Positions 7,943 through 16,217 of a DNA stretch of 24,733 nt are shown here, piece after piece. The notes beneath the pieces are model-generated. The model had not been told where the DNA came from. It saw only the letters and a list, made by a program, of their open reading frames with translations, and made no database searches. The stretch's first letter is position 1. Each line of letters opens with the position of its first letter. The position numbers and the translations under genes were made by a program. The stretch is from assembly GCA_025399215.1 (NCBI GenBank), contig MU621317.1:2759-27491 (forward strand). Direction: 5' to 3'. This DNA is from Globomyces pollinis-pini. Lineage: Eukaryota; Chytridiomycota; Chytridiomycetes; Rhizophydiales; Globomycetaceae.

Positions 7943-10058
7943 TTAATAACCATACGAAGATTTCAATTTCGTGATCTCTTCTGAATGTTGTTTTTGATCT
8001 GGTGATATAAAATCTACAAAATCATTTTCAAGTTGATATTGGGAATCCATTTGTTCTTTACTTAATGGAACAAAAGATTGTCGTTTTTTGAATTGAAGAT
8101 CTGTCAAATCTTCTGTAGTCGTGTCTGGTTCCATTTTACGTTTTTGGGTTGCCTGAATTGGGGATGTTGACCTTTTAGGTGAAGTGGTATTTGGTTTGAT
8201 TGTTGGATTAGTTGACACTTCTTTCGGTGGATTGTGATGTGAAGTTGACTCCTTTGGTTTTGTAGTATTTTGTATTGCCGGTTGTGAGTTTGATATTGCT
8301 TTCGTTATTGATTCCAGTTGAGCAGCTTGGTAAACTTTTCCTTTAGGAGTTGCCAATTTAACCAATTTCTCTATTCGATTCAACTCCTTGATTTGTTCAA
8401 TTTTTTTCTCTTGTAATTTTTTGATCGTTTCGGTAACTAAAGTTGAATTCACGGTGTTCATAAACGAATCCAATTCATCTTCAACTTCATCCAATTCATT
8501 ATTTTGTTTTTGATTATCTATACCAAATTAGAGTTTAAAATTTAACTTACGATTTTGTATTTCATTATCAAATTCTTTAATAATATTGAGAATATCATTT
8601 CGCTTTTCAATTAATGAATCCAATGTTTCAATTTGAGATTCAGATTGTTTAGCTACCATTAACAAATGTGAAAATCTTTTACAATGATCTTTTTGAGTTC
8701 GATCAAGATAACTATCCGGTTCATCATCATCACCAAAGATTTCATTCAATCTCTTTTCTCGGTCTTTAGTGGATTCATATGTTTGTTTCGTTCCTCTTAA
8801 AATTCCCAATTTATCCAATTTCGCACATGCTTCTAAACAAGCATCTCTTTCTGCCTATATATGATCAACAAAAAAATTGATTTACCTTTGCTTTCTTTTT
8901 TCCTTTACCAGTGGCCATAAATGGACCTTGTAATCCATCAATCTCCAACTTTGCCAATATAACATCCTCATCATCATCTAATCCTGTTGCTTGACTATAT
9001 GCAACTGTCATTTCAGCACCATTATTTTCTAGAAATATTTTCAAAGCTTTTTTTGGATCTTGAAAATAATATTCCGATTGATTGATATTAGATCGTTCAA
9101 TGGATGATTGTGCTAATTCTAATTGACCTCCCCATTCATCACCTTCATATGCATCATCTTGAAAACCCCTAAGATATTTAGATGATTCACATTGTTGGAT
9201 GTTTAAAAAAGTAATCTTTTATGAATCAAGAATGAATCATTATAATGTAATTAGGTATAAATGATAATAATGAATAGACTTACCAAGATACTTCAAGTTT
9301 TTCACCATCAACAACAGGTTGTGGTCGAACTTTTTTTGATTGTGTTGAATTTGATTTTAAAGCATCCAACAAAGGATCTTCATAACCTTGAAATAAGTAA
9401 AGTCTAGAACTAGCACCAAATCGAATCATATCTAATATTAAAAAGAATGATAACATACCACCAACTCGGATTTGAATATACTTTCGTTTAGCAATTTCTG
9501 ATTTGTTTAAAAAAGTTCCATGAGAACTTCCTAAATCGTAGATAAAACATTCTAATGATCAATTTTTGTTTTTAATATAAAATACCATCAGATTTAAATT
9601 GGATTATAGCATGATATCTTGAAATGGACTTTGGTTAAGGTATAATTGATTACTGGATGATCTAAAGGTATATCACAAAATGGTAATCTTCCAACAATGA
9701 ATTTTGATTTAGATAAAGTATCTGAAGTACCTAAAGATGAACCTATGTATTATGATGCTTTCTTGTTGAATTTACCTTGTCTAATAATCTAGAATAGTTA
9801 ATACTAAGGAATTACTTCGAAATGAAAGTCATGAATGGGAGGTGATGACCAAGCAGGATCTAAATAAGGTAATTCAGGAGCATTTGGAGGTAAATTATGA
9901 CTTGATTTTGAGATTGAATTCAGATTGGTGGTTGAATCCTCATTAGCTTTTGAATCCTGATTCTTCTTCAGATTGGTGGTTGAATCCTCATTAACTTTTG
10001 AATCCTGACTCTTCTTGCTACTTTCCAATTGTTTTGATTCTGGAACTACAAATTTCAT
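7943..10058 (-). CDS. Kanadaptin-like FHA-domain protein (SLC4A1AP homologue), 596 aa
   Basis: Nine exons join with consistent phase: 9816-10058, 9776-9788 (13 nt), 9654-9742, 9586-9628, 9459-9551, 9284-9431, 8886-9168, 8551-8854 and 7943-8517. Introns are 27, 33, 25, 34, 27, 115, 31 and 33 nt. The signature pre-FHA segment ELPYLDPAWSSPP is followed by an FHA domain at about residues 85-165 (FIVGRLPFCDIPLDHPSISR, then YDLGSSHGTFLNK and FGASSRLYLFQ). Next come a dsRBD-like region (DPKKALKIFLENNG ... GPFMATGKGKKKAKAERDAC) and coiled-coil and low-complexity parts, ending in SSYGY like the family's KYGY end. The human protein is nuclear and linked to RNA processing; the exact role here is unknown. 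It is followed after 103 bp by MRG15 on the same strand. Confidence 0.93.
9921..10016 (-). repeat. 48-bp tandem duplication inside the kanadaptin coding sequence
   Basis: The block beginning CAGATTGGTGGTTGAATCCT at 9921 recurs at 9969, a 48-bp period. It keeps the frame and encodes two 16-residue units, KKSQDSKVNEDSTTNL and KKNQDSKANEDSTTNL, upstream of the FHA domain. Confidence 0.85.
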
Positions 10059-10643
10059 TTTTCAAAGTTCAGTTTTTCCCCCACTTTCGATGTTACTCTC
10101 CATACAATATCGGCATTCATTCTTTTAGAGATAATATGGTTGCATTAGTAATTCAAGTAATTAGTGGTGCTAATTGGAGTGAAAAGTATGTGGATATGAT
10201 GAACTTAGAACAAAAAAGTTAATATGAGAATGCTCATAATAAATGATGGGAAAAGAGCAGAGATTATATTATTCACCGCTGGTTTTATGGTATGATTTAG
10301 TAAATACCCATACTGGCTAGATAATCTGGAAGTGTTGAATGCAATCTTCCACCCCGATCGTCTTAACATGGTTGTATCTATCTTTGATTCCCCAAAAGTA
10401 AAATATTCATTCCTTTCCAACCATTTTGTCATTTTTATTATTTCTCCATTCGAATTATTACGAGGAATATCGTGTAGTTTAGTTTCTACTTCTTTATTAA
10501 AATATCCATCATTGCATTGCGTAAAATACATTAAATTATTTGCAAATCAAAAACCAATAGCAATATCCCAAGAATATTGCGAAAAACTTCGGGTTAGAAA
10601 AACCAAACAAGCACAAATAACTATTTGTTTTTAAAAAGAGAGT
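10059..10643. other. Intergenic region: kanadaptin promoter and unassigned sequence
   Basis: The motif CCCCACTTTCG at 10079-10089 lies 21 bp upstream of the kanadaptin ATG. The same 11-mer occurs upstream of eIF5A at 23471-23481. On plus, a short frame with VALVIQVISGANWSEK (about 10137-10187) looks coding but has no start or continuation that I can support; a typical donor (GTATGT) follows it. The rest contains the 6-phosphogluconolactonase relic at 10371-10412 and no recognisable gene. Confidence 0.4.
10371..10412 (+). pseudogene. Inverted relic of the 6-phosphogluconolactonase gene
   Basis: These 42 bp match the reverse complement of 15329-15370 at 37 of 42 positions by my count. The match covers the end of exon 5 of the 6-phosphogluconolactonase gene (SIFDSPK here, PIFDSPK there) and runs across the GTAAA donor into the first half of the intron. 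It is in opposite orientation to the intact gene 5 kb away. Because intron sequence is included, the relic was copied at the DNA level or is a remnant of an old gene copy. Confidence 0.6.
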
Positions 10644-11729
10644 TTATTGGATTTGTAAAAAGGATTTAATAAGTTTCACTGTTTCGATAACATCTTCTAT
10701 ATATCCATTTAAAACCTCTTCTGAATTAATTACAACAGTATCTGTATTCGTACCAATAAGATTTAACAGGAAAGATTTAGCGTAAAACACATGTTCTTCA
10801 AAAGGACAGTCTTTAAAAAAAATGACTATTAATTTCATCTTTTCTTGGTCACTGGTTTCGACCACTTGTTTCATTACACCTTTGTAGTTATATCTTGTGT
10901 TTTCACCATAAAATTCTTTCATAAAATCTTTTACCACATAACTTCTATGTTCGAATATACCAAAGTCAATAATATACGCCTTATTGTCCTTTTCGCAATA
11001 TCCAAAGTTTCCAGAATTTGTGGTCGAATCGGAAATACATAAAATACGAGATATAAGATCCAATTTTAATAATTCCATTTTCTCTTCTAACGAGGTGGTA
11101 GTAGTTTCGTTTGTATAAAATTTTAAATCGATGCCTTCAGTTCCAATTAGAATCGTTTTTGTACTGACATTGTTTGGCCAGAAGAAGTAACACTTTGGAC
11201 CTAAACCAATGTTTTCCAAAATTTTATATACTACCAACTCTTTAGCGTCCGGAAGCTTTCTGCTTTTAGACATCGAGGCTGTAGGACCAAACTGGTGTGT
11301 TTTAACATATATTTTTTTTAAAGATTCATCTTCGAGATGCATATGACAAATAGTTCCAATTTGGTTTCCGTTGTTTTTGCTATGGAAAGAAATATCTTTA
11401 ACCCCTGGAAAAGTGTTCATTACAAATTCTTTGGTAGTGTTTTGTAAAAGTTTGTTATATGTTTCCAACCATTTTTTAAAAGATTGGTAGCATTCGTCAT
11501 AAAAAATGTACTTGTCGTCATCCCGTATTATCCATTCCATGTTGACTTGAAAGAATACAAACATTTCCTTTGCTAAAATTTCCTTCATCTTGAAGTTGGT
11601 ACTTTCTAGTTGAAATTCTTCGAAATTCTGTAAAAATATATTCCATTTAATTTCTTGTTTATCGAAGTCTTTACTTTTGTTTAAGAAGGTGTTCCAATCC
11701 AATTCTCTCTGGTCGTATTCGTGTTGCAT
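10644..11729 (-). CDS. Protein-kinase-like protein, 361 aa, intronless
   Basis: One uninterrupted frame starts at the ATG at 11727-11729. The N-terminal ~100 residues are helical and charged (DWNTFLNKSKDFDKQEIKWN). The rest reads as a divergent protein-kinase fold: YVKTH with a possible beta3 lysine K143, KELVVYKILE with a candidate helix-C glutamate E164, GLGPKCYFFW, then RILCISDSTTNSGNFG with a catalytic-loop-like D234 and N241, and AYIIDFGIF, a DFG motif at 255-257. This pattern resembles expanded atypical kinase-like families I recall from some invertebrates; the family assignment is inference. Substrate unknown. No introns and no recognisable glycine loop. Related partial copies lie at 12147-12454 (probably an assembly duplicate) and 23942-24085 (a real diverged relic). 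Confidence 0.7.
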   Translation of the reverse strand: MQHEYDQRELDWNTFLNKSKDFDKQEIKWNIFLQNFEEFQLESTNFKMKEILAKEMFVFFQVNMEWIIRDDDKYIFYDECYQSFKKWLETYNKLLQNTTKEFVMNTFPGVKDISFHSKNNGNQIGTICHMHLEDESLKKIYVKTHQFGPTASMSKSRKLPDAKELVVYKILENIGLGPKCYFFWPNNVSTKTILIGTEGIDLKFYTNETTTTSLEEKMELLKLDLISRILCISDSTTNSGNFGYCEKDNKAYIIDFGIFEHRSYVVKDFMKEFYGENTRYNYKGVMKQVVETSDQEKMKLIVIFFKDCPFEEHVFYAKSFLLNLIGTNTDTVVINSEEVLNGYIEDVIETVKLIKSFLQIQ

Positions 11730-12136
11730 TTTAAGGTAAGTTTTTTCTTGTTAAATACATTACAAAAGACAATTAAAACAAAAACAATTCGAAAGAGATG
11801 AAATCTTAAGTTTGATTGATAGCGAAGAGTTGGAGGAGAATATATTGTCAGAAATTGCTCCTAAAAATAGAAAAAGAATTTAGAATTGGGGATGATAATA
11901 CCATCTCTTCTGCAAATATTGGCGCAGACGACAAAGTAGTATTCCCAGGCAGATTCTACAAGCTTAGCATTTAACCCTTACTGTTCTGGTTGAGTCACTT
12001 GTTTCTTTTCAAATCATTTGTGTGTTCTAGGACATGATTTCTCTGATATCTTCTCATTACCCAATGAAATAGCTTCGTTGTTTGGACTTTGCTTCTCAAG
12101 ATTATGAATGTGCACAAAAAAGAAGGAAAGAAAGGC
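11421..12136. repeat. Left copy of a ~720-bp duplicated block ending at the assembly gap
   Basis: From ACAAATTCTTTGG at 11421 to AAAGAAAGGC at 12136, this block repeats almost exactly at 12147-12866. I count about six substitutions and one 5-bp indel (the left copy lacks TTCAA within CTCCTAAAAATTCAATAG). The left copy ends exactly where the Ns begin. Confidence 0.9.
11880..11974 (+). pseudogene. Fragment of a discoidin-like gene (left copy, frameshifted)
   Basis: The frame reads RIGDDNTISSANIGADDKVV and ends TAA at 11972-11974. It parallels the C-terminus of the gene at 14231-14755 (RTGDDNAIYSANIGADYKVV). The 5-bp deletion upstream breaks the frame that is open in the right-hand copy. Confidence 0.6.
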
Positions 12137-12146
12137 NNNNNNNNNN
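12137..12146. other. Assembly gap (10 N)
   Basis: Ten Ns join two stretches that carry the same sequence. A gap of this size is a placeholder of unknown true length, and may stand for a negative gap (overlapping contigs). Confidence 0.95.
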
Positions 12147-12454
12147 ACAAATTCTTTGGTAGTGTTTTGTAAAAGTTCGTTATATGTTTCCAACCATTTT
12201 TTAAAAGATTGGTAGCATTCGTCATAAAAAATGTACTTGTCGTCATCCCGTATTATCCATTCCATGTTGAGTTGAAAGAATACATACATTTCCTTTGCTA
12301 AAGTTTCCTTCATCTTGAAGTTGGTACTTTCTAGTTTAAATTCTTCGAAATTCTGTAAAAATATATTCCATTTAATTTCTTGTTTATCGAAGTCTTTACT
12401 TTTGGTTAAGAAGGTGTTCCAATCCAATTCTCTCTGGTCGTATTCGTGTTGCAT
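12147..12454 (-). pseudogene. Second, truncated copy of the kinase-like gene (likely assembly duplicate)
   Basis: This encodes the first ~102 residues of the protein at 10644-11729 with a few substitutions, then stops at the gap. It starts with the same MQHEYDQRELDWNTFL. It contains no kinase core. I take it to be the other allele or contig end of the same locus rather than a second gene. Confidence 0.75.
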
Positions 12455-12489
12455 TTTAAGGTAAGTTTTTTCTTGTTAAATACATTACA

Positions 12490-12704
12490 AAAGACAATTA
12501 AAACAAAAACAATTCGAAAGAGATGAAATCTTAAGTTTGATTGATAGCGAAGAGTTGGAGGAGAATATATTGTCAGAAATTGCTCCTAAAAATTCAATAG
12601 AAAAAGAATTTAGAATTGGGGATGATAATACCATCTCTTCTGCAAATATTGGCGCAGACGACAAAGTAGTATTCCCAGGCAGATTCTACAAGCTTAGCAT
12701 TTAA
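12490..12704 (+). pseudogene. Fragment of a discoidin-like gene (right copy)
   Basis: An open frame without a clear start contains ILSLIDSEELEENILSEIAP and then RIGDDNTISSANIGADDKVV, ending TAA at 12702-12704. The last third is paralogous to the C-terminus of the protein at 14231-14755; the first part is not. It looks like a 3' gene remnant fused to other sequence, directly upstream of, and opposite to, the kinase-like gene. Confidence 0.55.
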
Positions 12705-12873
12705 CCCTTACTGTTCTGGTTGAGTCACTTGTTTCTTTTCAAATCATTTGTGTGTTCTAGGACATGATTTCTCTGATATCTTCTCATTACCCAATGAAAT
12801 AGCTTCGTTGTTTGGACTTTGCTTCTCAAGATTATGAATGTGCACAAAAAAGAAGGAAAGAAAGGCTTTATTA

Positions 12874-14052
12874 TTATAATTCCTTGCACAGAGCTTTTGC
12901 CATGTTTTCCAATGTTTGCTTTTCAGCAGTTTGTTTCTCCAAAGCTGCTTTCAATTCTTTAATTGTTTGCGTCGAAGTTTGAAATTGATTCTTCAACTTT
13001 TCAATTTGATCTATCAAACTTTGAATGGTGGATTTTAGCGTTGTTATTTCAACGTCCTTCCCTTTGGAAATATCTTTCAAACATTGTTTTTCTTGAAGTT
13101 CCTCTTTCTGGGTATCTTGCAATTTTCCAATCTCACTATTTTGACACATAATTATTTGCTTCAACATATCTATTTCTTTCTTGTGCAAAGATTCTTCATC
13201 TTGAAGTTTCTTTCCCTGGGTAACTTGAAGTTGTTCAAGATTTTGACACAAACCTTTATTCCGGTTTTTTTGTTGGTCCAGTTCCATCTTCATGTCCTTT
13301 AGGTTGGCTTCTACGTTTTGCTTCCGATTAATTTCATTTTTCTCTGCCTCTTCAGTAAACTTTTCCTTTTCCAATGCAATGGCTTGCTGTTTAATCACAT
13401 ACGATAGACCATAACCACAGGTAAAACTGGCAGTCCCAATAGAAAATGCAGGGAGCCAACTAGTATTGCTTAATGTCAAAATCATTGGACTAAATATGAC
13501 AGCCAAAGCATCCAATCGTAAAAAGACAATTACAGCGAAGGTCAAGACAACCATCAACAAACCACCTGTGTCGACGTTTAATGTTATTCCACCTGGAGCA
13601 ACTCCCACAAACTGGACAGCATTTTTAAATGCGTTAGGCGCAATACCTTGAACTTCAGACTTGGCTAAAAGGTTCACAGCATTTCTGAAGGCATCGGCAG
13701 CAATTCCTTGGGCGGTTACATTACTCTTGGCGATGACTTTAATTGCATCAGTGAATGCTTTGGCCTCGACACCCACTGCGTTGCTTTTTACTTCCGTGAC
13801 CACCTTGATTGCGTCCTTCAGACCACCGTCTTCAATACCAGTCATGTTAGTTACGGCGTTGATGGCATCTTCAAAAGCTCCAGCTTCTATTCCAGTTGCT
13901 TCGGCCATCACTTTGCATGTGTCTTTGAATGCTCCACACTCTACAGTCGCGGTAGCGTTAGCGTTCATGTTTGTAACAGCACTGATCGCGCCTTTTTCGA
14001 TCGTTGTTAAAAAATCTGAAATAAGTCCCATTTGGTTTACGTGATTGAACAT
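12874..14052 (-). CDS. Membrane protein with GIxxxAFxxAI repeats and long coiled coil, 392 aa
   Basis: The frame is intronless, with ATG at 14050-14052. Residues about 36-150 carry roughly six degenerate units of 17-22 residues, among them TGIEAGAFEDAINAVTNM, VGVEAKAFTDAIKVIAKS and QGIAADAFRNAVNLLAKS. A very hydrophobic segment follows at about 163-193 (LLMVVLTFAVIVFLRLDALA), and a second at about 200-220 (FSIGTASFTCGYGLSYVI). From about 221 to the end the protein is a Lys/Glu/Gln-rich coiled coil. It is markedly more GC-rich than the host genes. I do not recognise the family. The layout suggests an amphipathic repeat domain, membrane anchor and rod, as in viral or parasite-type structural proteins, but this is inference. 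It is divergently transcribed from the gene at 14231. Confidence 0.7.
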   Translation of the reverse strand: MFNHVNQMGLISDFLTTIEKGAISAVTNMNANATATVECGAFKDTCKVMAEATGIEAGAFEDAINAVTNMTGIEDGGLKDAIKVVTEVKSNAVGVEAKAFTDAIKVIAKSNVTAQGIAADAFRNAVNLLAKSEVQGIAPNAFKNAVQFVGVAPGGITLNVDTGGLLMVVLTFAVIVFLRLDALAVIFSPMILTLSNTSWLPAFSIGTASFTCGYGLSYVIKQQAIALEKEKFTEEAEKNEINRKQNVEANLKDMKMELDQQKNRNKGLCQNLEQLQVTQGKKLQDEESLHKKEIDMLKQIIMCQNSEIGKLQDTQKEELQEKQCLKDISKGKDVEITTLKSTIQSLIDQIEKLKNQFQTSTQTIKELKAALEKQTAEKQTLENMAKALCKEL

Positions 14053-14230
14053 TCAAAGAGTTTATAAAGTGTCGCGCACTGATGTTTGCACAATGTTTAT
14101 ACTCGTATCACGTGGATTACTCACCATTTTGTGATGAGTATGTCGATGGTATGTTGATGGCATGTTGATGGTATGGTGAAATAATAATTGTATAAAAGAG
14201 CATCCATCCATTAGTTTACAAAAAAAAGAA
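14053..14230. promoter_or_regulatory. Divergent promoter with TATA box and three 11-bp repeats
   Basis: TATAAAAG at 14191-14198 lies 32 bp before the ATG at 14231. Upstream are three tandem 11-mers, TGTCGATGGTA (14141-14151), TGTTGATGGCA (14152-14162) and TGTTGATGGTA (14163-14173). A near-palindrome with arms ACTCACCA/TGATGAGT lies at about 14119-14139. No comparable TATA box stands out before the host genes I checked. Confidence 0.6.
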
Positions 14231-14755
14231 ATGGAAGAATTGAGCGAAAAGATCCAACTCATCAAAAACAAACTGGACGCCTACGGAGGTACCAAACGGG
14301 CAAAAACAAAGAAGATCGAGCTGCGAGGACATCGTGGCCAGTACATAAACTTCAACGGCATCAGCGACATCCAAACTAATGGTAAAGTCAACATTGCTGA
14401 AACAAAATACATTCATTCATCTTGGATGACTTCGAATTTCCCACACGTACCGAAAGAGCGATGCGGGCCCCATGTCGCATACAACGACACAGGACTAGCT
14501 GCCGGAAAAGCTGATAGTGGCAATTTCCCGATGGTGCACAGTGACAGACCCGCTTCTGGTAATTTACGAGAAGAGCTTTGGATCATGTTAAAGGACGAGC
14601 ATGTTATTGATAGTATTCAATTTGAACCTAGACCAGGATGCGAGAATCGTTTGATTGATGCAGAAGTCATCATTCGAACTGGGGATGATAATGCTATCTA
14701 TTCTGCCAATATTGGAGCAGACTACAAAGTAGTATTCCCACCCGTATTTGTCTAA
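14231..14755 (+). CDS. Discoidin (F5/8 type C)-like protein, 174 aa
   Basis: The intronless frame starts at ATG 14231, 32 bp after a TATA box, and ends TAA at 14753-14755, overlapping an AATAAA-type signal (TAATAAAAG). A short helical start (MEELSEKIQLIKNKLDAYGG) precedes a beta-rich body. The C-terminal half, SIQFEPRPGCENRLIDAEVI then IRTGDDNAIYSANI, matches the layout of F5/8 type C (discoidin) domains, where a hydrophobic strand, a turn and an R-L-I-G/D-A-x-V element are followed by a Gly/Asp turn. Such domains bind glycans or lipids and are common in extracellular and giant-virus proteins. No signal peptide is visible. The domain call is moderate. Fragments of a paralogue lie at 11880-11974 and 12490-12704. 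Confidence 0.6.
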   Translation: MEELSEKIQLIKNKLDAYGGTKRAKTKKIELRGHRGQYINFNGISDIQTNGKVNIAETKYIHSSWMTSNFPHVPKERCGPHVAYNDTGLAAGKADSGNFPMVHSDRPASGNLREELWIMLKDEHVIDSIQFEPRPGCENRLIDAEVIIRTGDDNAIYSANIGADYKVVFPPVFV

Positions 14756-15027
14756 TAAAAGCATCTTTTGCAACCCTAAGTTTTACACTTTATTCTTCAG
14801 ATTAACACTCTGAGCATCGCCCTTTCTCTCTCGTCCTGGATGACGAATATTGTGGTCAAAATATGTTCTAATCAATACTGAATAAATCGCATTTCGAGTG
14901 TTTGATTATTTACAGTATATATGTAATAGGATATGTCTGCATCTCTCATTCTCCTTACTCTAAAGCCAATTGCATAGTATTCATTTGCAGATTTTCAACC
15001 AATGAATGAGTTAAATGAATTCTGTAT
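14756..15027. other. Intergenic; possible short relic on minus
   Basis: There is no gene. On minus at about 14805-14870 a short frame, TTIFVIQDERERAMLRVLI then stop, looks coding but is too short to assign. The stretch should hold the 3' ends of the discoidin-like gene and of 6-phosphogluconolactonase. Confidence 0.4.
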
Positions 15028-15966
15028 TTATTCAGTAGTAGTCTTGTGTTGCCCTCCCTTAATTTTAGACACTGCTCCACTGTCTACAAACCAATATAAT
15101 TTTCCATCATTTAAATGAACTAATCGTTCACTAGTCTGTAGATCTTACCTCGACCAGCTGGATAATCCTCTTGTAAATCTACCATTCGATGAAGAATATC
15201 TGCTTTGCCTAAACCGTTTAACTAATAATTTAATACCTTCTCCACAGGCTACAAAAACCGCTACACGTGCAGCACTGATAACTGGATACGTAATGGTGAT
15301 CCTTTTCGGTGGAGGCTATTTGTTCAATGAATGAATTCTTTACTTTTGGTGAATCAAAGATAGGTGCAACCAAGAGTTTCTTTTCATCCAACAATGGATG
15401 CCCAGGGAAAAGAGAACATGTATGACCATCTAAAGGGTAAACTCAAGGTGACAACTTACCAGGTCCCATTCCTAACAATATAACATCTAGCCTTTGAATA
15501 TGTTTTCAACCAAATAAAAGTACCTTGGATTAGTGCCCAAAACGTTAATGAGATTGAGAGAATAATCTTCAGCTGCTTTAGTAGGATCATTCACCAAATC
15601 AGGATTAATGGTATGAATCTAATATTAAATCAATCAATTGATACGTTTGATTTTGGAACATTCAAAGATTCAAAGATACCAACAAATCCAAGGTAATTAG
15701 AATCCTCTGAATCCAAAGGAACACAACGTTCATCAGCAAAGAAGAAATGCCAATTGGTAACATCATACTTTGGTAATTCAGCTGCTAATTGCTTTGCGAT
15801 TGAACCACCAGATAAAGCGATAGAAAATAGTCTATAATGAATTGATAATTTCAAACCCTCGTTCAGTAATAGCTTTTTTAGACTCTGTTAAAATCAAGTT
15901 GTTTAATGCTTTGGATAGAGTTGGAGTATCATTGAATTCGTAGATTAAATTTGGAGTGACGGTCAT
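15028..15966 (-). CDS. 6-phosphogluconolactonase, 246 aa
   Basis: This enzyme hydrolyses 6-phosphogluconolactone to 6-phosphogluconate in the oxidative pentose phosphate pathway in the cytosol. Eight exons join in phase: 15857-15966, 15645-15831, 15524-15618, 15460-15491, 15344-15429, 15237-15315, 15149-15208 and 15028-15119. All seven introns are 25-32 nt. Family signatures are present in order: VTPNLIYEF at the start, [15 protein letters not shown] (phosphate-binding loop), [59 protein letters not shown] and [10 protein letters not shown] at the end. The length is normal. The ATG at 15964-15966 gives MTVTPNLI, as expected. It shares a 251-bp intergenic region with the muniscin gene. Confidence 0.97.
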
Positions 15967-16217
15967 GAAAAAGATGAAGAGAGTAAAGTCATTTAATACG
16001 TCAAGATCAATGAAATTATTGAATGTCATTGAATGACCCAATACAATAGATTGACTATTGTTGCTACATGATGAACTTGAATTGTATATTTCAATTACAC
16101 GTATCAAATACTAGTTTGAATGAATAGTAAATCCAATCTATGATGAGATTCATGGTAAATAAATTGTTGGATAACAGTAATTTGATTGTTCAATTTCCTT
16201 TCAAGTTTTTCACATTG
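15967..16217. promoter_or_regulatory. Shared divergent promoter region of 6-phosphogluconolactonase and muniscin
   Basis: This is 251 bp between two divergent start codons. It is AT-rich. A repeated ATTGAATGTCATTGAATGAC lies at about 16018-16037. I see no clear TATA box. Confidence 0.5.

Larger units (their letters stand above)
12147..12866. repeat. Right copy of the ~720-bp duplicated block
   Basis: This begins directly after the Ns with the same ACAAATTCTTTGG as 11421 and ends with AAAGAAAGGC, then continues into unique sequence (the end of the coiled-coil gene). See 11421-12136. Confidence 0.9.

Noticed and set aside
10205..10634. Minus frame 10205-10531 and plus frame 10332-10634 as genes
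   Set aside because: They overlap each other, and only the 42-bp 6-phosphogluconolactonase match is supported; the rest shows no family features.
12014..12246. Reading frame crossing the N gap as a distinct second kinase-like protein
   Set aside because: It spans Ns, and the sequence on both sides is the duplicated block; it is best explained by overlapping contig ends.
13661..14044. Plus-strand reading frames of 100 and 127 codons opposite the coiled-coil gene
   Set aside because: They mirror the repetitive minus-strand gene, whose protein has clear periodic structure and coiled coil.
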